Positions 34,876-43,914 of a stretch of DNA of 64,000 nucleotides are shown here, piece by piece; positions within the stretch are counted from its first letter, which is position 1, and the number at the start of each line of letters is the position of its first letter. The notes below the pieces were generated by a model. That model was not told the DNA's origin and ran no database searches. It saw nothing but the letters and a program-made list of their open reading frames with translations. Origin of the DNA: Oryzisolibacter sp. LB2S (lineage in GTDB: Bacteria > Pseudomonadota > Gammaproteobacteria > Burkholderiales > Burkholderiaceae_C); the NCBI RefSeq assembly GCF_040732315.1, contig NZ_CP160388.1:434001-498000 (forward strand), given 5' to 3'. The position numbers and the translations under genes are program-made.

Positions 34876-36066
34876 CTAGCCCTGGCGTTCCAGTCGCGCT
34901 CGAATTGTGGCGGCCAGCGCGGCGATGGCGATGTCGATCTGCGCGGCGCTGGCGGTCACGAACGACAGGCGCAGCGTGCGCGGGTCGCCATGGTCGGCGT
35001 AGAAGGCGGCGCCGGGCACGAAGGCCACGTTGCGCTCCACGGCCGCGGGCAGCAGCTCGATGGCGTTCAGGCCCTCGGGCAGGCGCACCCACAGGAACAT
35101 GCCGCCGGCCGGGCGGTTCCAGCTCACGCCCAGGCCGGCCATCTCGCGCTCGAGCGCGGCCAGCATGGCGTCGCGCTGCTGCCTGTAGAGCGTGCGAATC
35201 GTGGGCACATGGCGATCGAGGAAGCCGTCCTTGAGCACCTCGGCGACGATGCGCTGGTTGAAGCTGGGCGTGTGCAGGTCGGCCGCCTGCTTGGCCTGCA
35301 GGAGCTTGGGGTAGATGGCCTTGGGCGCGACCACATAGCCCAGGCGCAGGCCCGGCGCCAGCACCTTGGAGAAGCTGCCCAGATAGATGCAGCCATCGGG
35401 GTTGCGCGCCGTCATGGGCGCGGGCGGGGGCTGGTCGAACCACAGGTCGCCATAGGGGTTGTCCTCGACCAGCGGGATGCCGAGCTCGGCCGCCCTGGCA
35501 GACAGCGCGGCGCGACGTTCCTCGCTCATGGTGCGGCCCGTGGGGTTCTGGAAGTTGGGCAGCAGGTACATGAAGCGCGCGCGGTCGGCGCTGCCGCCCG
35601 CCTGGGCGACAAAGTCCTCGACCAGCGGGCCCTCGTCGTCGCTGGCCACGCTCACGATGCGCGGCTCCATGGGCGTGAAGGCCTGCAGCGCGCCCAGGTA
35701 GGTCGGGGTCTCGACGAGCACGCGGCTGTCCTTGTCGGCCAGCACCTTGGCCACCAGGTCCAGGCCCTGCTGCGAGCCCGTGGTGATGAGCACCTGGGCC
35801 GGATCCACGTCCCAGGGCAGCCACTGCGCGACGGCCTCGCGCAGCGCAGGGTAGCCCTCGCTCGCGGCGTACTGCAGGGCCGACTGGCCGTCGTGCGTGA
35901 GCACCGTGGCGCAGGCCGCGGCAAATTCATGGACCGGGAAGGTCTTGGGCGAGGGCAGTCCGCCGGCCAGGCTGATGATGCCGGGCTTCTCGGTGACCTT
36001 GAGGATCTCGCGGATCACCGAGGGGTTCATTTTTTCGGCGCGTGCGGCCAGGGTCCAGTGCGTCAT
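34876..36066 (-). CDS. PLP-dependent aminotransferase (class I/II, LysN/2-aminoadipate type)
   Basis: 396 residues from the ATG at 36066 (GGAGATATACGA upstream). ISLAGGLPSPKTFP is characteristic of the LysN/KatII-like subgroup; QNPTGRTMSEERR, EDNPYGDLWF and YLGSFSKVLAPGLRLGY (PLP lysine) follow. Transfers amino groups between an amino acid and a 2-oxo acid; specificity is not decidable. Minus-strand gene downstream of the DMT transporter. Confidence 0.92.
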   Translation of the reverse strand: MTHWTLAARAEKMNPSVIREILKVTEKPGIISLAGGLPSPKTFPVHEFAAACATVLTHDGQSALQYAASEGYPALREAVAQWLPWDVDPAQVLITTGSQQGLDLVAKVLADKDSRVLVETPTYLGALQAFTPMEPRIVSVASDDEGPLVEDFVAQAGGSADRARFMYLLPNFQNPTGRTMSEERRAALSARAAELGIPLVEDNPYGDLWFDQPPPAPMTARNPDGCIYLGSFSKVLAPGLRLGYVVAPKAIYPKLLQAKQAADLHTPSFNQRIVAEVLKDGFLDRHVPTIRTLYRQQRDAMLAALEREMAGLGVSWNRPAGGMFLWVRLPEGLNAIELLPAAVERNVAFVPGAAFYADHGDPRTLRLSFVTASAAQIDIAIAALAATIRARLERQG

Positions 36067-36177
36067 TCGTATATCTCCAAAAAGGCGTGGTACGCCATCC
36101 ATCTGCTCAAAAAAATTGCCGTTGTGCGGCATGCTGCCGCCCTGCGGGTGGAGCGGCGCGCGCAGCATAACGCAAGC

Positions 36178-37110
36178 TCAATTCCCCACTGGCATGCGCC
36201 GGCCCACGGCCACGGTGGCCACCACGGCCGCGGCAAAGCCCAGCGTCACCAGGTCCAGCGGCTCGCCCAGCAGCGGCATGGCCGCGAGGATCGAGAAAAA
36301 CGGCTGCAGCAGCTGCGTCTGGCTCACGCGCAGCGCGCCGCCCAGGGCCAGCCCGCGGAACCAGGCAAAGAAGCCGGCCCACATCGAGAACACGCCCACG
36401 TACACAAAACCGCCCCAGGCCGACGCCGCCACGGGCTGCGTGGGCCAGAGCCAGAGCGCGGCCGGCAGCGTGACGGGCAGCGCCAGCAGGCAGACCCAGC
36501 AGATCACGCGCTCGGCGCCCAGGTCGGGCGTGATGCGCGCGCCATGGATGTAGCCGACCGAGGCCGCCACCACCGCGGCGACGAGCAGCGCGTCGGCCGG
36601 CTCCGCGCTGAAGCCATGGCCGAACTGCCAGCCGCGCAGCAGCGAGAACGCCACCACCAGCGCGCTGCCCAGCACGGCGCAGACCCAGAAGCCCAGGCGC
36701 GCGCGCTGGTGCAGCACCAGCGCGGCCACGGCGGCGGTCACCAGTGGCAGCAGCGCCGTGACCACGGCCGCGTGGCTGGCCGTGACGCTGCGCAGCGCAT
36801 AGGCCAGCAGCAGCGGGTAGCCGAGCACATTGCCCAGCACGGCCCAGCCCAGGTGCCTGAGCTGGTGCCGCGCGGGCCGCGGCGAGCGCGTGACCAGCAG
36901 AAACACCGCCGACAGCAGGCCCGCGAGCGCCGCACGCCCGAGCGTGACGAACCAGGGCGAGAGCTGGGGATGCTCATGTGTGCCCGTGGCCAGGCGCGTG
37001 GCCGGCAGCGTGACGGCAAAGATCGCCACGCCGAGCACGCCCAGCCACAGGCCCAGGGTTTCGGTGCGGTGCGTGTTGGGCATGGCCGCGTGGTGGGTGC
37101 GGGTGCTCAT
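36178..37110 (-). CDS. DMT-superfamily (EamA) transporter
   Basis: 310 residues from the ATG at 37110 (AGGA upstream); 37083 is an alternative. About ten transmembrane helices in two EamA halves, with typical GNVLGYPLLLAYALRSV and SQTQLLQPFFSILAAMPLLG segments. Probably an inner-membrane exporter of amino acids or other metabolites. Divergent from the MocR-type regulator at 37280, which likely controls it, a common pairing. The shared 169 bp region contains candidate operators. Confidence 0.9.
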   Translation of the reverse strand: MSTRTHHAAMPNTHRTETLGLWLGVLGVAIFAVTLPATRLATGTHEHPQLSPWFVTLGRAALAGLLSAVFLLVTRSPRPARHQLRHLGWAVLGNVLGYPLLLAYALRSVTASHAAVVTALLPLVTAAVAALVLHQRARLGFWVCAVLGSALVVAFSLLRGWQFGHGFSAEPADALLVAAVVAASVGYIHGARITPDLGAERVICWVCLLALPVTLPAALWLWPTQPVAASAWGGFVYVGVFSMWAGFFAWFRGLALGGALRVSQTQLLQPFFSILAAMPLLGEPLDLVTLGFAAAVVATVAVGRRMPVGN

Positions 37111-37215
37111 GCCGTCATCCTGCGGCGGGCGGCGAGGCGCGCTGTGCTGCAGTCGCGCGCGGGCATGGGGTGTGCAAGGTAGGGCATGGGGATGGCGGCT
37201 TCTTGATGGCGAGCC

Positions 37216-37255
37216 TGTACTGTAGGGCCGTTGCCCATTACAGTACCAATACAGT
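37216..37255. promoter_or_regulatory. Candidate MocR operator array (TACAGT repeats)
   Basis: TACTGTA (37218-37224), TACAGTA (37239-37245) and TACAGT (37250-37255). The first two are inverted and 21 bp apart; the last two are direct and 11 bp apart, roughly helical-turn spacing. Lies between the divergent DMT and MocR genes. Confidence 0.6.
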
Positions 37256-37279
37256 TGCTCTGACACAGAATCGATCTGT

Positions 37280-38764
37280 ATGGGCCCATCCACTGACACA
37301 GCCATGCTCACCCGCACGCCCGAACGCAGCCTGACCGAACAACTGGCCGAGCGCTTTGCCGAGCGCATACGCGCGCGCCTGCTGCCCGCGGGCGCGCGCC
37401 TGCCCTCGGTGCGCGAATGCGCGCGCCAGCAGGGCGTGAGCCCCTACACCGTGGTCGCGGCCTACGACAAGCTGCTCGCCCAGGGCCTGGTGGAGGCGCG
37501 GCGTCAGCGCGGGTTCTTCGTGCGCGATATTGCACAGAATATGCCTCCAGGGCAGGTGGGTAAATCGCTGGCAGCTATGTCTTCAGGAGCGGAGCAGGCA
37601 TCGCCACTGGGCACGATAGGCGTGCGCATGACGGGCTCGCAGATCAACGCCACGGCGCTGATGCGCGGCATGTTCTACCAGGCGTCGGCCAAGCCCCAGC
37701 CCGGCTCGGGCGTGCTGCCCGTGGCCTGGCTGGGGGAGGCGCGCTTTCTACCCGCAGCCGTGCGCAAGATCACCGCCGGCCCGGCGCTGCAGGGTGGGTC
37801 GCTGAGCTATGGCGAGCCCATGGGCGACGCGGGCCTGCGCCGGGCGCTGGCGCGGCGCATGGCCGACATCGACATTGCCGCGGCGCCCGAGCAGATCATG
37901 ACCACCGTGGGCGCCACGCAGGCGCTCGACATCGTGAGCCGCGCGCTGCTCAAGGCCGGCGACCCGGTGATGGTGGAGGAGCCCGGCTGGAGCGTGGAGT
38001 TCGCGCGCCTCGACGCCCTGGGCATGCGCGTGCTGCCCGTGCCGCGCGGCCCCGCGGGGCCGGACCTGGACGTCATGGCGCGCTACTGCGAGCTGCACGC
38101 GCCCAGGCTGTTCGTGAGCGTGAGCGTGCTGCACAACCCCACGGGCTACAGCCTCTCGCCGGCGGTGGCGCACCAGGTGCTGCAGCTGGCCGAACGGCAT
38201 GGCTTTCACATCGTCGAGGACGACACCTACGGCCATATCGCGCCCGAGCACGCGACGCGCCTGGCCGCGCTCGACGGCCTGCGCCGCACCATCTACGTGA
38301 ACGGCTTTGCCAAGATCCTCGCGCCCAACTGGCGCGTGGGCTACCTGGCCGCGCCGCCCGAGCTCGTCGAGCGCCTGCTCGACACCAAGCTGCTGTCCAC
38401 GCTGACCACGCCGTCCCTGCTGGAGAAGGCGCTCGCCCTGTGCATAGAACAGGGCCAGCTGCGCCGCCACGCCGAGCGCATGCGCCAGCGCCTGGCCCAG
38501 GCGCGTGCGCGCAGCGTGCAGCTGGCGCTGGCCGCGGGTTGCCGCTTCGCCGCCGAGCCCGCGGGCATGTTCGGCTGGGTGGACACGGGTGTGGACACCG
38601 ACCTGCTGGCCCAGCGCATGCTCGACGAGGGCTATCTGATCGCCCCCGGCGCGCTCTTCCGCGCCACGCGCCGGCCCTGCACGCTGATGCGCATCAACTT
38701 CGCCACCACGCAGGAGCCGGCGTTCTGGCAGGCCTGGAGGCGGGTGGTGCAGGAGCTGCAATAG
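37280..38764 (+). CDS. MocR-type regulator (GntR HTH fused to aminotransferase domain)
   Basis: 494 residues; Met at residue 9 is an alternative start. Residues 18-82 are a GntR winged helix (LPSVRECARQQGVSPYTVVA). Residues from about 115 form a class I aminotransferase-like domain with SVLHNPTGYSLSP, EDDTYGHI and NGFAKILAPNWRVGYL (PLP lysine). MocR proteins use PLP or its adducts as effector. Residues about 86-103 in the linker are encoded by a dispersed repeat copy. Divergent from the DMT exporter, its probable target. Confidence 0.92.
   Translation: MGPSTDTAMLTRTPERSLTEQLAERFAERIRARLLPAGARLPSVRECARQQGVSPYTVVAAYDKLLAQGLVEARRQRGFFVRDIAQNMPPGQVGKSLAAMSSGAEQASPLGTIGVRMTGSQINATALMRGMFYQASAKPQPGSGVLPVAWLGEARFLPAAVRKITAGPALQGGSLSYGEPMGDAGLRRALARRMADIDIAAAPEQIMTTVGATQALDIVSRALLKAGDPVMVEEPGWSVEFARLDALGMRVLPVPRGPAGPDLDVMARYCELHAPRLFVSVSVLHNPTGYSLSPAVAHQVLQLAERHGFHIVEDDTYGHIAPEHATRLAALDGLRRTIYVNGFAKILAPNWRVGYLAAPPELVERLLDTKLLSTLTTPSLLEKALALCIEQGQLRRHAERMRQRLAQARARSVQLALAAGCRFAAEPAGMFGWVDTGVDTDLLAQRMLDEGYLIAPGALFRATRRPCTLMRINFATTQEPAFWQAWRRVVQELQ
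37535..37587 (+). repeat. Dispersed palindromic repeat, copy e (inside the MocR gene)
   Basis: GCCTCCAGGGC, loop, TAAATCGCTGGCAGCTATG, degenerate but in the family order. Lies in frame in the linker codons, on the coding strand. Confidence 0.55.
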
Positions 38765-38804
38765 CGGCGCGTTGCAGCGACTGATCCGCTCAAGACATGG
38801 CGCG

Positions 38805-39794
38805 CTAGCCGCACGCCGCCGCCTCGGCCGCAATGCGGCGCACGCAGTCGCCGGCGGGCTCCAGTGCCGTGATGCGGTCGACCCCGCGGCCGGCGTAGAG
38901 GGCCATGGCCTCGAAGTCGCCGGTCATGGAGCGCAGCGGCGAGTCGGTGCTGAACAGATGGATGGGGCGGCCTTCCTCCTCGCCGACCACCGCGCGGCCC
39001 GTGGCGGGCGGGGCCGCGAATGGATCGCCGCGCTCGCCCCGCGTGACGCTGCTTCTGAGCACGCGCACGGCCGCGTGGGGCGGCCAGTTGACGTGGAAGT
39101 CCTCGGTCAGCACCGTGTCGCTGGCGCGCGCGGCCAGCAGGCGGCGCTTGTGGTAGTCGTGCGCAAAGGATTCGTGCGTGGCGATGAGCGCCGTGCCGAG
39201 CACCGCGGCCTGGGCGCCCAGGGTCAGCACGCGCGCCACGTCGCGCCCGTCGGCCAGGCCGCCCGCGGCGGCCACGGGCACCTGGGCCACGGCCAGCACA
39301 TCGGCCAGCAGCTCGGCCAGTGGCTGGCGCCCGCGCACATGGCCACCGGCCTCCACGCCCTGGGCGATGAGGGCCTGCGCGCCCGCCTGCTGCGCGGCCA
39401 GCGCGTCGGCCACCGAGCCCACCTGGTGAACCACGGTGATGCCCGCGCCGCGCAGGCGGGCGACGACGGCGTGGTCCACGTCCCAGAACAGGCAGACCAC
39501 GGGCACGCGCAGCGTGATGCACAGGTCGATCTGAGCGCGCAGCAGCGGCGCGGGCGTGGCGGCCGGGATGAGGTTTACGCCAAACGGTGCCCGGGTGCGG
39601 CCGCGCACCTGGCCCACCTCGCGGTCGATGAGCGCCAGCGGCTCGCGCACCATGCCGAGAAAGCCGAAGGCGCCGGCCTCGGTGACGGCGGCCACGAGCT
39701 CCGAGCGCGCCACGCCGCCCATGCCCGCCAGCACGATGGGCAGGCGGCAGCCCAGCAGTTGACACAGGGCGGTGGGGTGGAGGGTGTCTGGCAT
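38805..39794 (-). CDS. Nitronate monooxygenase-family flavoprotein
   Basis: 329 residues. TIM-barrel FMN enzyme: LPIVLAGMGGVARSELVAAV at the N-terminus, QGVEAGGHVRGRQPL (His-containing active-site loop), PVAAAGGLADGRDVARVL and GAQAAVLGTALIAT (phosphate binding). The family oxidises alkyl nitronates or related compounds, though several members have other activities (2-nitropropane dioxygenase/enoyl reductase-like). Convergent with the MocR gene. Confidence 0.88.
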   Translation of the reverse strand: MPDTLHPTALCQLLGCRLPIVLAGMGGVARSELVAAVTEAGAFGFLGMVREPLALIDREVGQVRGRTRAPFGVNLIPAATPAPLLRAQIDLCITLRVPVVCLFWDVDHAVVARLRGAGITVVHQVGSVADALAAQQAGAQALIAQGVEAGGHVRGRQPLAELLADVLAVAQVPVAAAGGLADGRDVARVLTLGAQAAVLGTALIATHESFAHDYHKRRLLAARASDTVLTEDFHVNWPPHAAVRVLRSSVTRGERGDPFAAPPATGRAVVGEEEGRPIHLFSTDSPLRSMTGDFEAMALYAGRGVDRITALEPAGDCVRRIAAEAAACG

Positions 39795-39913
39795 GGCGGC
39801 TCCTGCGGGCGGATCGGGCCGGCCATCATGCGGCGCCGCGGTGCCGGGCGCAAGCCGCGGGCACTGGCGGCAGGGGCTTTGTCCGGGCCGCGGCCCCACG
39901 CGCTCACAGCCTC

Positions 39914-41308
39914 TCAGCCCGCAAACACCCCCAGGCCCGTGAGCATGACGAGCAGGATCAGCACCGGCGTGACCCAGCGCAGCAGCAGGCACAGCACGCG
40001 CGCCAGGCCCTGGTTGCCGAGCGTGCCCTGGTTGGACAGCTGGGCGGCGAACGCGCGCTCGCCCCAGGCCCAGCCGACGAAGAGCGCGATGGCGATGCCG
40101 CCCGCGGGCATGAGCAGGTTGGACGAGACGAAGTCCGCCCAGTCGAACAGCGTGCGCCCGCCGGGGCGCACATGGGCCAGCGTGCTCTGGCTCAGGGCGC
40201 AGCCCGCGCCCGGCAGCATCAGCACGAACAGCGTGAGCAGCGTGGCCCGCGGCCGCGTCAGGCCCCAGCGCTCGTGCAGGATGGCGACCGGCACCTCCAT
40301 GATGGACAGCATGGCGCCAGTGGCGGCGATGGCCGTGAGGATGAAGAAGGCCGCGAGCAGCACCTGCCCGCCAGGCATCTGCGCGAACACCGCGGGAATG
40401 GTGATGAATACCAGCGAGGGCCCGGCCGACGGCGCGAAGCCAAAGCTGAACACCGCCGGAAAGATGGCCATGCCCGCGAGCAGCGACACCGACAGGTCGG
40501 CCAGCATGACGCGCACGGCCGTGGCGGGGATGTTCTGTCCGGGCGTGAAGTAGCTGCCGTAGGTCATCATCGTGCCCATGCCGATGGAGAGCTTGAAGAA
40601 CGCCAGGCCCATGGCCGTGAGCACCACGGCGGGCGTGATCCTGTGCCATTCGGGCGCGAACAGAAAGGACAGCGCCTCGGCCCGGCCCGGCAGCGTCAGG
40701 CTGTAGCCGCACAGCAGCACCAGCAGCAGGAACAACAGCGGCATGAGCCTCTTGGTCACGGCCTCGATGCCCTTGGTGACGCCCAGCAGCAGAATGCCGC
40801 CGATCAGGCCCAGCACCACCCACTGCCAGACGAGCGACTGCACCGGGTCGCGCACCAGGGCGTCGAAGCTGGCCTGCGTCTGCACCGGGTCGCTCGACAG
40901 CAGGCGGCCCGCGACCGCCTTGGCCACGTAGGCGAAGACCCAGGCCACGACCTCGGAGTAGAACGACAGGATCAGAAAGGCCGCCGCCATGCCGGCCGCG
41001 CCGATCAGCCACCAGGGCGCGCCCCGGGGCGCGAGCTGGCGCAGCGCCGAGATGGGGTTGGCGCGCGCCTGGCGGCCGATGGCGATCTCGGCAATCATGA
41101 GCGGCAGGCCGATGAGCAGCGTGGAGAGCAGGTAGATCAGCAGAAAGCCTGCGCCGCCGTTGGCCCCGGTGAGCGAGGGGAACTTCCAGATATTGCCCAG
41201 ACCCACGGCCGAGCCCAGCGTGGCGGCCAGAACGCCCAGGCCGGAGGAAAAACCGCCGCGCGTGCCGGCAGCGGCGGAGGTCGCGTGGTGAGAGCCTTGT
41301 TTGCTCAT
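39914..41308 (-). CDS. Sodium:neurotransmitter symporter (NSS) family transporter
   Basis: 464 residues. GVLAATLGSAVGLGNIWKFP is the LeuT-type TM1 sodium-site signature; FLILSFYSEVVAWVFAYVAK and SFGFAPSAGPSLVFITIP lie in later helices. About 11-12 helices. Imports amino acids or similar solutes with sodium across the inner membrane. A dispersed repeat (copy f) begins immediately upstream of the start codon, so it forms most of the leader, and no ordinary ribosome site is seen. Confidence 0.92.
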   Translation of the reverse strand: MSKQGSHHATSAAAGTRGGFSSGLGVLAATLGSAVGLGNIWKFPSLTGANGGAGFLLIYLLSTLLIGLPLMIAEIAIGRQARANPISALRQLAPRGAPWWLIGAAGMAAAFLILSFYSEVVAWVFAYVAKAVAGRLLSSDPVQTQASFDALVRDPVQSLVWQWVVLGLIGGILLLGVTKGIEAVTKRLMPLLFLLLVLLCGYSLTLPGRAEALSFLFAPEWHRITPAVVLTAMGLAFFKLSIGMGTMMTYGSYFTPGQNIPATAVRVMLADLSVSLLAGMAIFPAVFSFGFAPSAGPSLVFITIPAVFAQMPGGQVLLAAFFILTAIAATGAMLSIMEVPVAILHERWGLTRPRATLLTLFVLMLPGAGCALSQSTLAHVRPGGRTLFDWADFVSSNLLMPAGGIAIALFVGWAWGERAFAAQLSNQGTLGNQGLARVLCLLLRWVTPVLILLVMLTGLGVFAG

Positions 41309-41365
41309 AATTTGATAGCTGCTTGCGCTTTGTGGGCGGGCGCAGCGGGCAAATAAGGCCGATTA
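41309..41365 (-). repeat. Dispersed palindromic repeat, copy f
   Basis: AATTTGATAGCTGCTTGCGCTT, loop, GCGCAGCGGGCAAATAAGGCC. Abuts the start codon of the NSS transporter. Confidence 0.72.
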
Positions 41366-41404
41366 TCGGGCAAGGGAGGCGCGCTCGCAGCCTCTCGCAG
41401 CCCT

Positions 41405-42601
41405 TCAGTCTCTGAGCTCGGACAGCACGCGCAGCAGGGCGCGGTTCACGTCCTCGATCGCCATCTCGTGCGCCTCGCAGAGCTGGTCGATGCGTGCGGC
41501 GTCGTCGAGCTCCAGCGCGCAGGCCAGCTCCAGGCTGGGGGCATAGGCGCCGGTGCGCAGCACGCTGGCGTTGAAGATGCGCTCGGACAGCGGCAGGCGG
41601 CGCAACAGGGTGCTCAGGGGCTCGTGCAGCAGCTCGTCGAGCTGCGACAGCAGGCCGCACAGGTAGACCTCGCCGCGCAGCTCGGTGCTCGATCCCGGCT
41701 GCAGCAGCTGCTCGGTCAGGCGCGCGCGCAGCACCATGGCCGTGCGTATGGGGCGCAGGTCGGGCTCGGTGGCGGCGTGCGGCAGCAGCTCCATGAGCCA
41801 GCGCGAGAGCGAGCCATAGCCCATCATGACCAGGCCGCGGCGCAGCGAGTTCACGCCCGTGCGCAGGCCCATGGCCGCGGAGTTGGTGTAGGTGAGGAAG
41901 CGGTAGGCCAGCAGCGGGTCCTCGCCCAGGATGTGCTCCAGGCGGTCTATGGACTGGTCTGCGTCTATGGCCTTGAGCAGCTTGTGCACCACCTCGTGTG
42001 CGGGCGCGAGCGGCTGCAGGCGCAGGTCGTGGAGCACATCCTCCATGGGCCAGCCGGCGACGGCCAGCGCGCCGCCCCTGTCCAGACACAGCGTGAGCAG
42101 GGCGCGGCTTGCGACATGCTCGTACATCTGCCCGGCGATCAACGGGCTGGTCTGCCCCGCGGTCGCCGCGGCCGTGAGGGCCTGCAGCGCGTCCTGGCCC
42201 GACAGCTGCAGCAGGCTGTTGTCGAACAGCCGCGCCGTGTCCGCGTCGGGCAGGCTGTGATACGGGCCGCGCCAGACCAGGCGCAGGCCGCGGCCATGTG
42301 CCTTCTCGGCGGCCTCGCGGATGGCGGGCTGGGCCAGCGCGTCGCGCGGCACCTCAATCCATGGCGCGCCGCGTGGCGCGTGCTGCAGCAGGTCCAGCAG
42401 CAGCCGGTGCGAGCGCGGCGACAGCAGCAGCGGGGGCGAGCCGGCGCTCCAGAGTTCCTGCACGGTGCGCAGCAGGTGCGCGGCATCGACCTGCCTCGTA
42501 CCCTGGCCATGGATGTACAACTGCACGCCGGCCAGCTTGCGCGCGGCGTTCCACAGGGGCCGGTAGCCCAGCACCAGGCTGCCTAGAACGGATTGGACCA
42601 T
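41405..42601 (-). CDS. HDOD-domain signalling protein (YuxH-like)
   Basis: 398 residues. N-terminal region LGYRPLWNAARKLAGVQLYI resembles a degenerate EAL domain without catalytic residues. The C-terminal HDOD domain runs from about residue 195, with EDPLLAYRFLTYTNSAAMGL and VYLCGLLSQLDELL. HDOD proteins act in signalling, often with motility or c-di-GMP. It lies 58 bp after the flgL stop on the same strand, at the end of the flagellar cluster. Confidence 0.85.
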   Translation of the reverse strand: MVQSVLGSLVLGYRPLWNAARKLAGVQLYIHGQGTRQVDAAHLLRTVQELWSAGSPPLLLSPRSHRLLLDLLQHAPRGAPWIEVPRDALAQPAIREAAEKAHGRGLRLVWRGPYHSLPDADTARLFDNSLLQLSGQDALQALTAAATAGQTSPLIAGQMYEHVASRALLTLCLDRGGALAVAGWPMEDVLHDLRLQPLAPAHEVVHKLLKAIDADQSIDRLEHILGEDPLLAYRFLTYTNSAAMGLRTGVNSLRRGLVMMGYGSLSRWLMELLPHAATEPDLRPIRTAMVLRARLTEQLLQPGSSTELRGEVYLCGLLSQLDELLHEPLSTLLRRLPLSERIFNASVLRTGAYAPSLELACALELDDAARIDQLCEAHEMAIEDVNRALLRVLSELRD

Positions 42602-42659
42602 GGGACGGATTCAGACAGGACGATGAAGGTGGGCATTGTCACGCCGGTGTGGCGGCGGC

Positions 42660-43913
42660 CTATCCGTTGATGTAATTGAACAGCGACAGGCGCTGCACCT
42701 GGGCATAGGACTTGAGCGCGGCCTCGTAGCCCACGCTGGCGTTCTGGAAGTCCGAGATGCCCTGCATCATGTCCAGGTCCTCGGCGCGCGAGCGATCGGC
42801 CTCGAGCTGGATGCTGCGGTTCGTCTGGTCGCCCGTGATGCGGTCGGCGCGGTTGAGCAGTTCGCCGGCGTAGCCGCGTATGTTGTGCAGCTTCTCCATG
42901 CCGGCGTCGATGCTGGCCAGTGCCTGACTCACGGCCTGGGCGGCGGCGCTGCTGTCTGTCGCGCCCCCTATGTTCTGGATGGCGCTGTCGATGCTGCTCA
43001 TCAGGCTGGAGCTGGGTTTGAGCGCGATGGCGTCGCCTGCCGCCGGTGTGCCGTTCACGGTGAAGGTCAGGCCGGGCACGCCGGTGACGGCGATGGTGCC
43101 GCCCTTGTCCGGCGCGAAGTCGGGCGCCGTGATGGGGGCGGACGTGACGCCCGTCGTGGTGTTGGTGATGGTGTAGGTGGCAGAGAGGGTGCCTGCCGTG
43201 GCACCCGGTCCCACGGCGGTGAAGTCGATGCGGTAGCCATCGCCCGTGATCTGGGTCGGATCCGACGGCGAAATGGCCGATGTTCTGAGGCTGCTGCCGG
43301 TCGTGCCGGCGCTCACGGTGGCCTCGTACACGCCGTCGCGCCGGGGGTCGAACATCAGGGCCGCGTGCCCATCGAGCGTGGTGGTGATGGAGGTGCCGCT
43401 GCTGCTGCCCTGGCCGGGCAGGCCATCGAAAATGTAGTCGGGGGCGGCACTCAATGGGCCGGTAAATGGCGTGAGCGCGCTGCCCAGGGCGCCGAGCAGC
43501 GGTATGCCATTGGTGTCCTTGCGGTTGATCACCTCGGACAGCTGCTCGCGCAGGCTCTGGATCTGGTTGGCGTAGGTCTTGCGGTCTTCGGGTTTGAGGG
43601 CGCCGCCGCCCGCGGCCACGACGAGCTGGCGAATCTCCTGCACCAGACCCACGGCATCGCCCAGCGTCGATTCGGCCTGGGCGATGGCGTTGCGCTGCAC
43701 CTCCAGCGCGCGCTGCTCCGTCTGTATGCGGCTGATGCGCGTGAGCGCGCGCTCGGCCTGCGCGGCGGCCACGGGGTCGTCGCTGGGCCGCACCACGCGC
43801 TTGCCCGAGGTCAGGTTCTCCTGCAAATCCACCAGGCTTTTTTGCCGCGCGGCCAGGTTTCGCAGCGTGCTGTCGTACATGTTGGCGGTGCTGACGCGGT
43901 AGAAGTTTGTCAT
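42660..43913 (-). CDS. flgL: Flagellar hook-associated protein 3 FlgL
   Basis: 417 residues. Flagellin-like N-terminus (RVSTANMYDSTLRNLAARQK, SGKRVVRPSDDPVAAAQAER) and matching C-terminal helix (MQGISDFQNASVGYEAALKS). Joins the hook to the filament with FlgK. Starts 1 bp after flgK. Last gene of the flgB-L block. Confidence 0.95.
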   Translation of the reverse strand: MTNFYRVSTANMYDSTLRNLAARQKSLVDLQENLTSGKRVVRPSDDPVAAAQAERALTRISRIQTEQRALEVQRNAIAQAESTLGDAVGLVQEIRQLVVAAGGGALKPEDRKTYANQIQSLREQLSEVINRKDTNGIPLLGALGSALTPFTGPLSAAPDYIFDGLPGQGSSSGTSITTTLDGHAALMFDPRRDGVYEATVSAGTTGSSLRTSAISPSDPTQITGDGYRIDFTAVGPGATAGTLSATYTITNTTTGVTSAPITAPDFAPDKGGTIAVTGVPGLTFTVNGTPAAGDAIALKPSSSLMSSIDSAIQNIGGATDSSAAAQAVSQALASIDAGMEKLHNIRGYAGELLNRADRITGDQTNRSIQLEADRSRAEDLDMMQGISDFQNASVGYEAALKSYAQVQRLSLFNYING

Positions 43914-43914
43914 C

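Noticed and set aside
38805-42089. 1094-residue minus-strand frame covering three genes
   Set aside because: Only its C-terminal part (from 39794) is a real protein, the nitronate monooxygenase; the rest is Arg/Ala-rich shadow of the NSS and HDOD genes.
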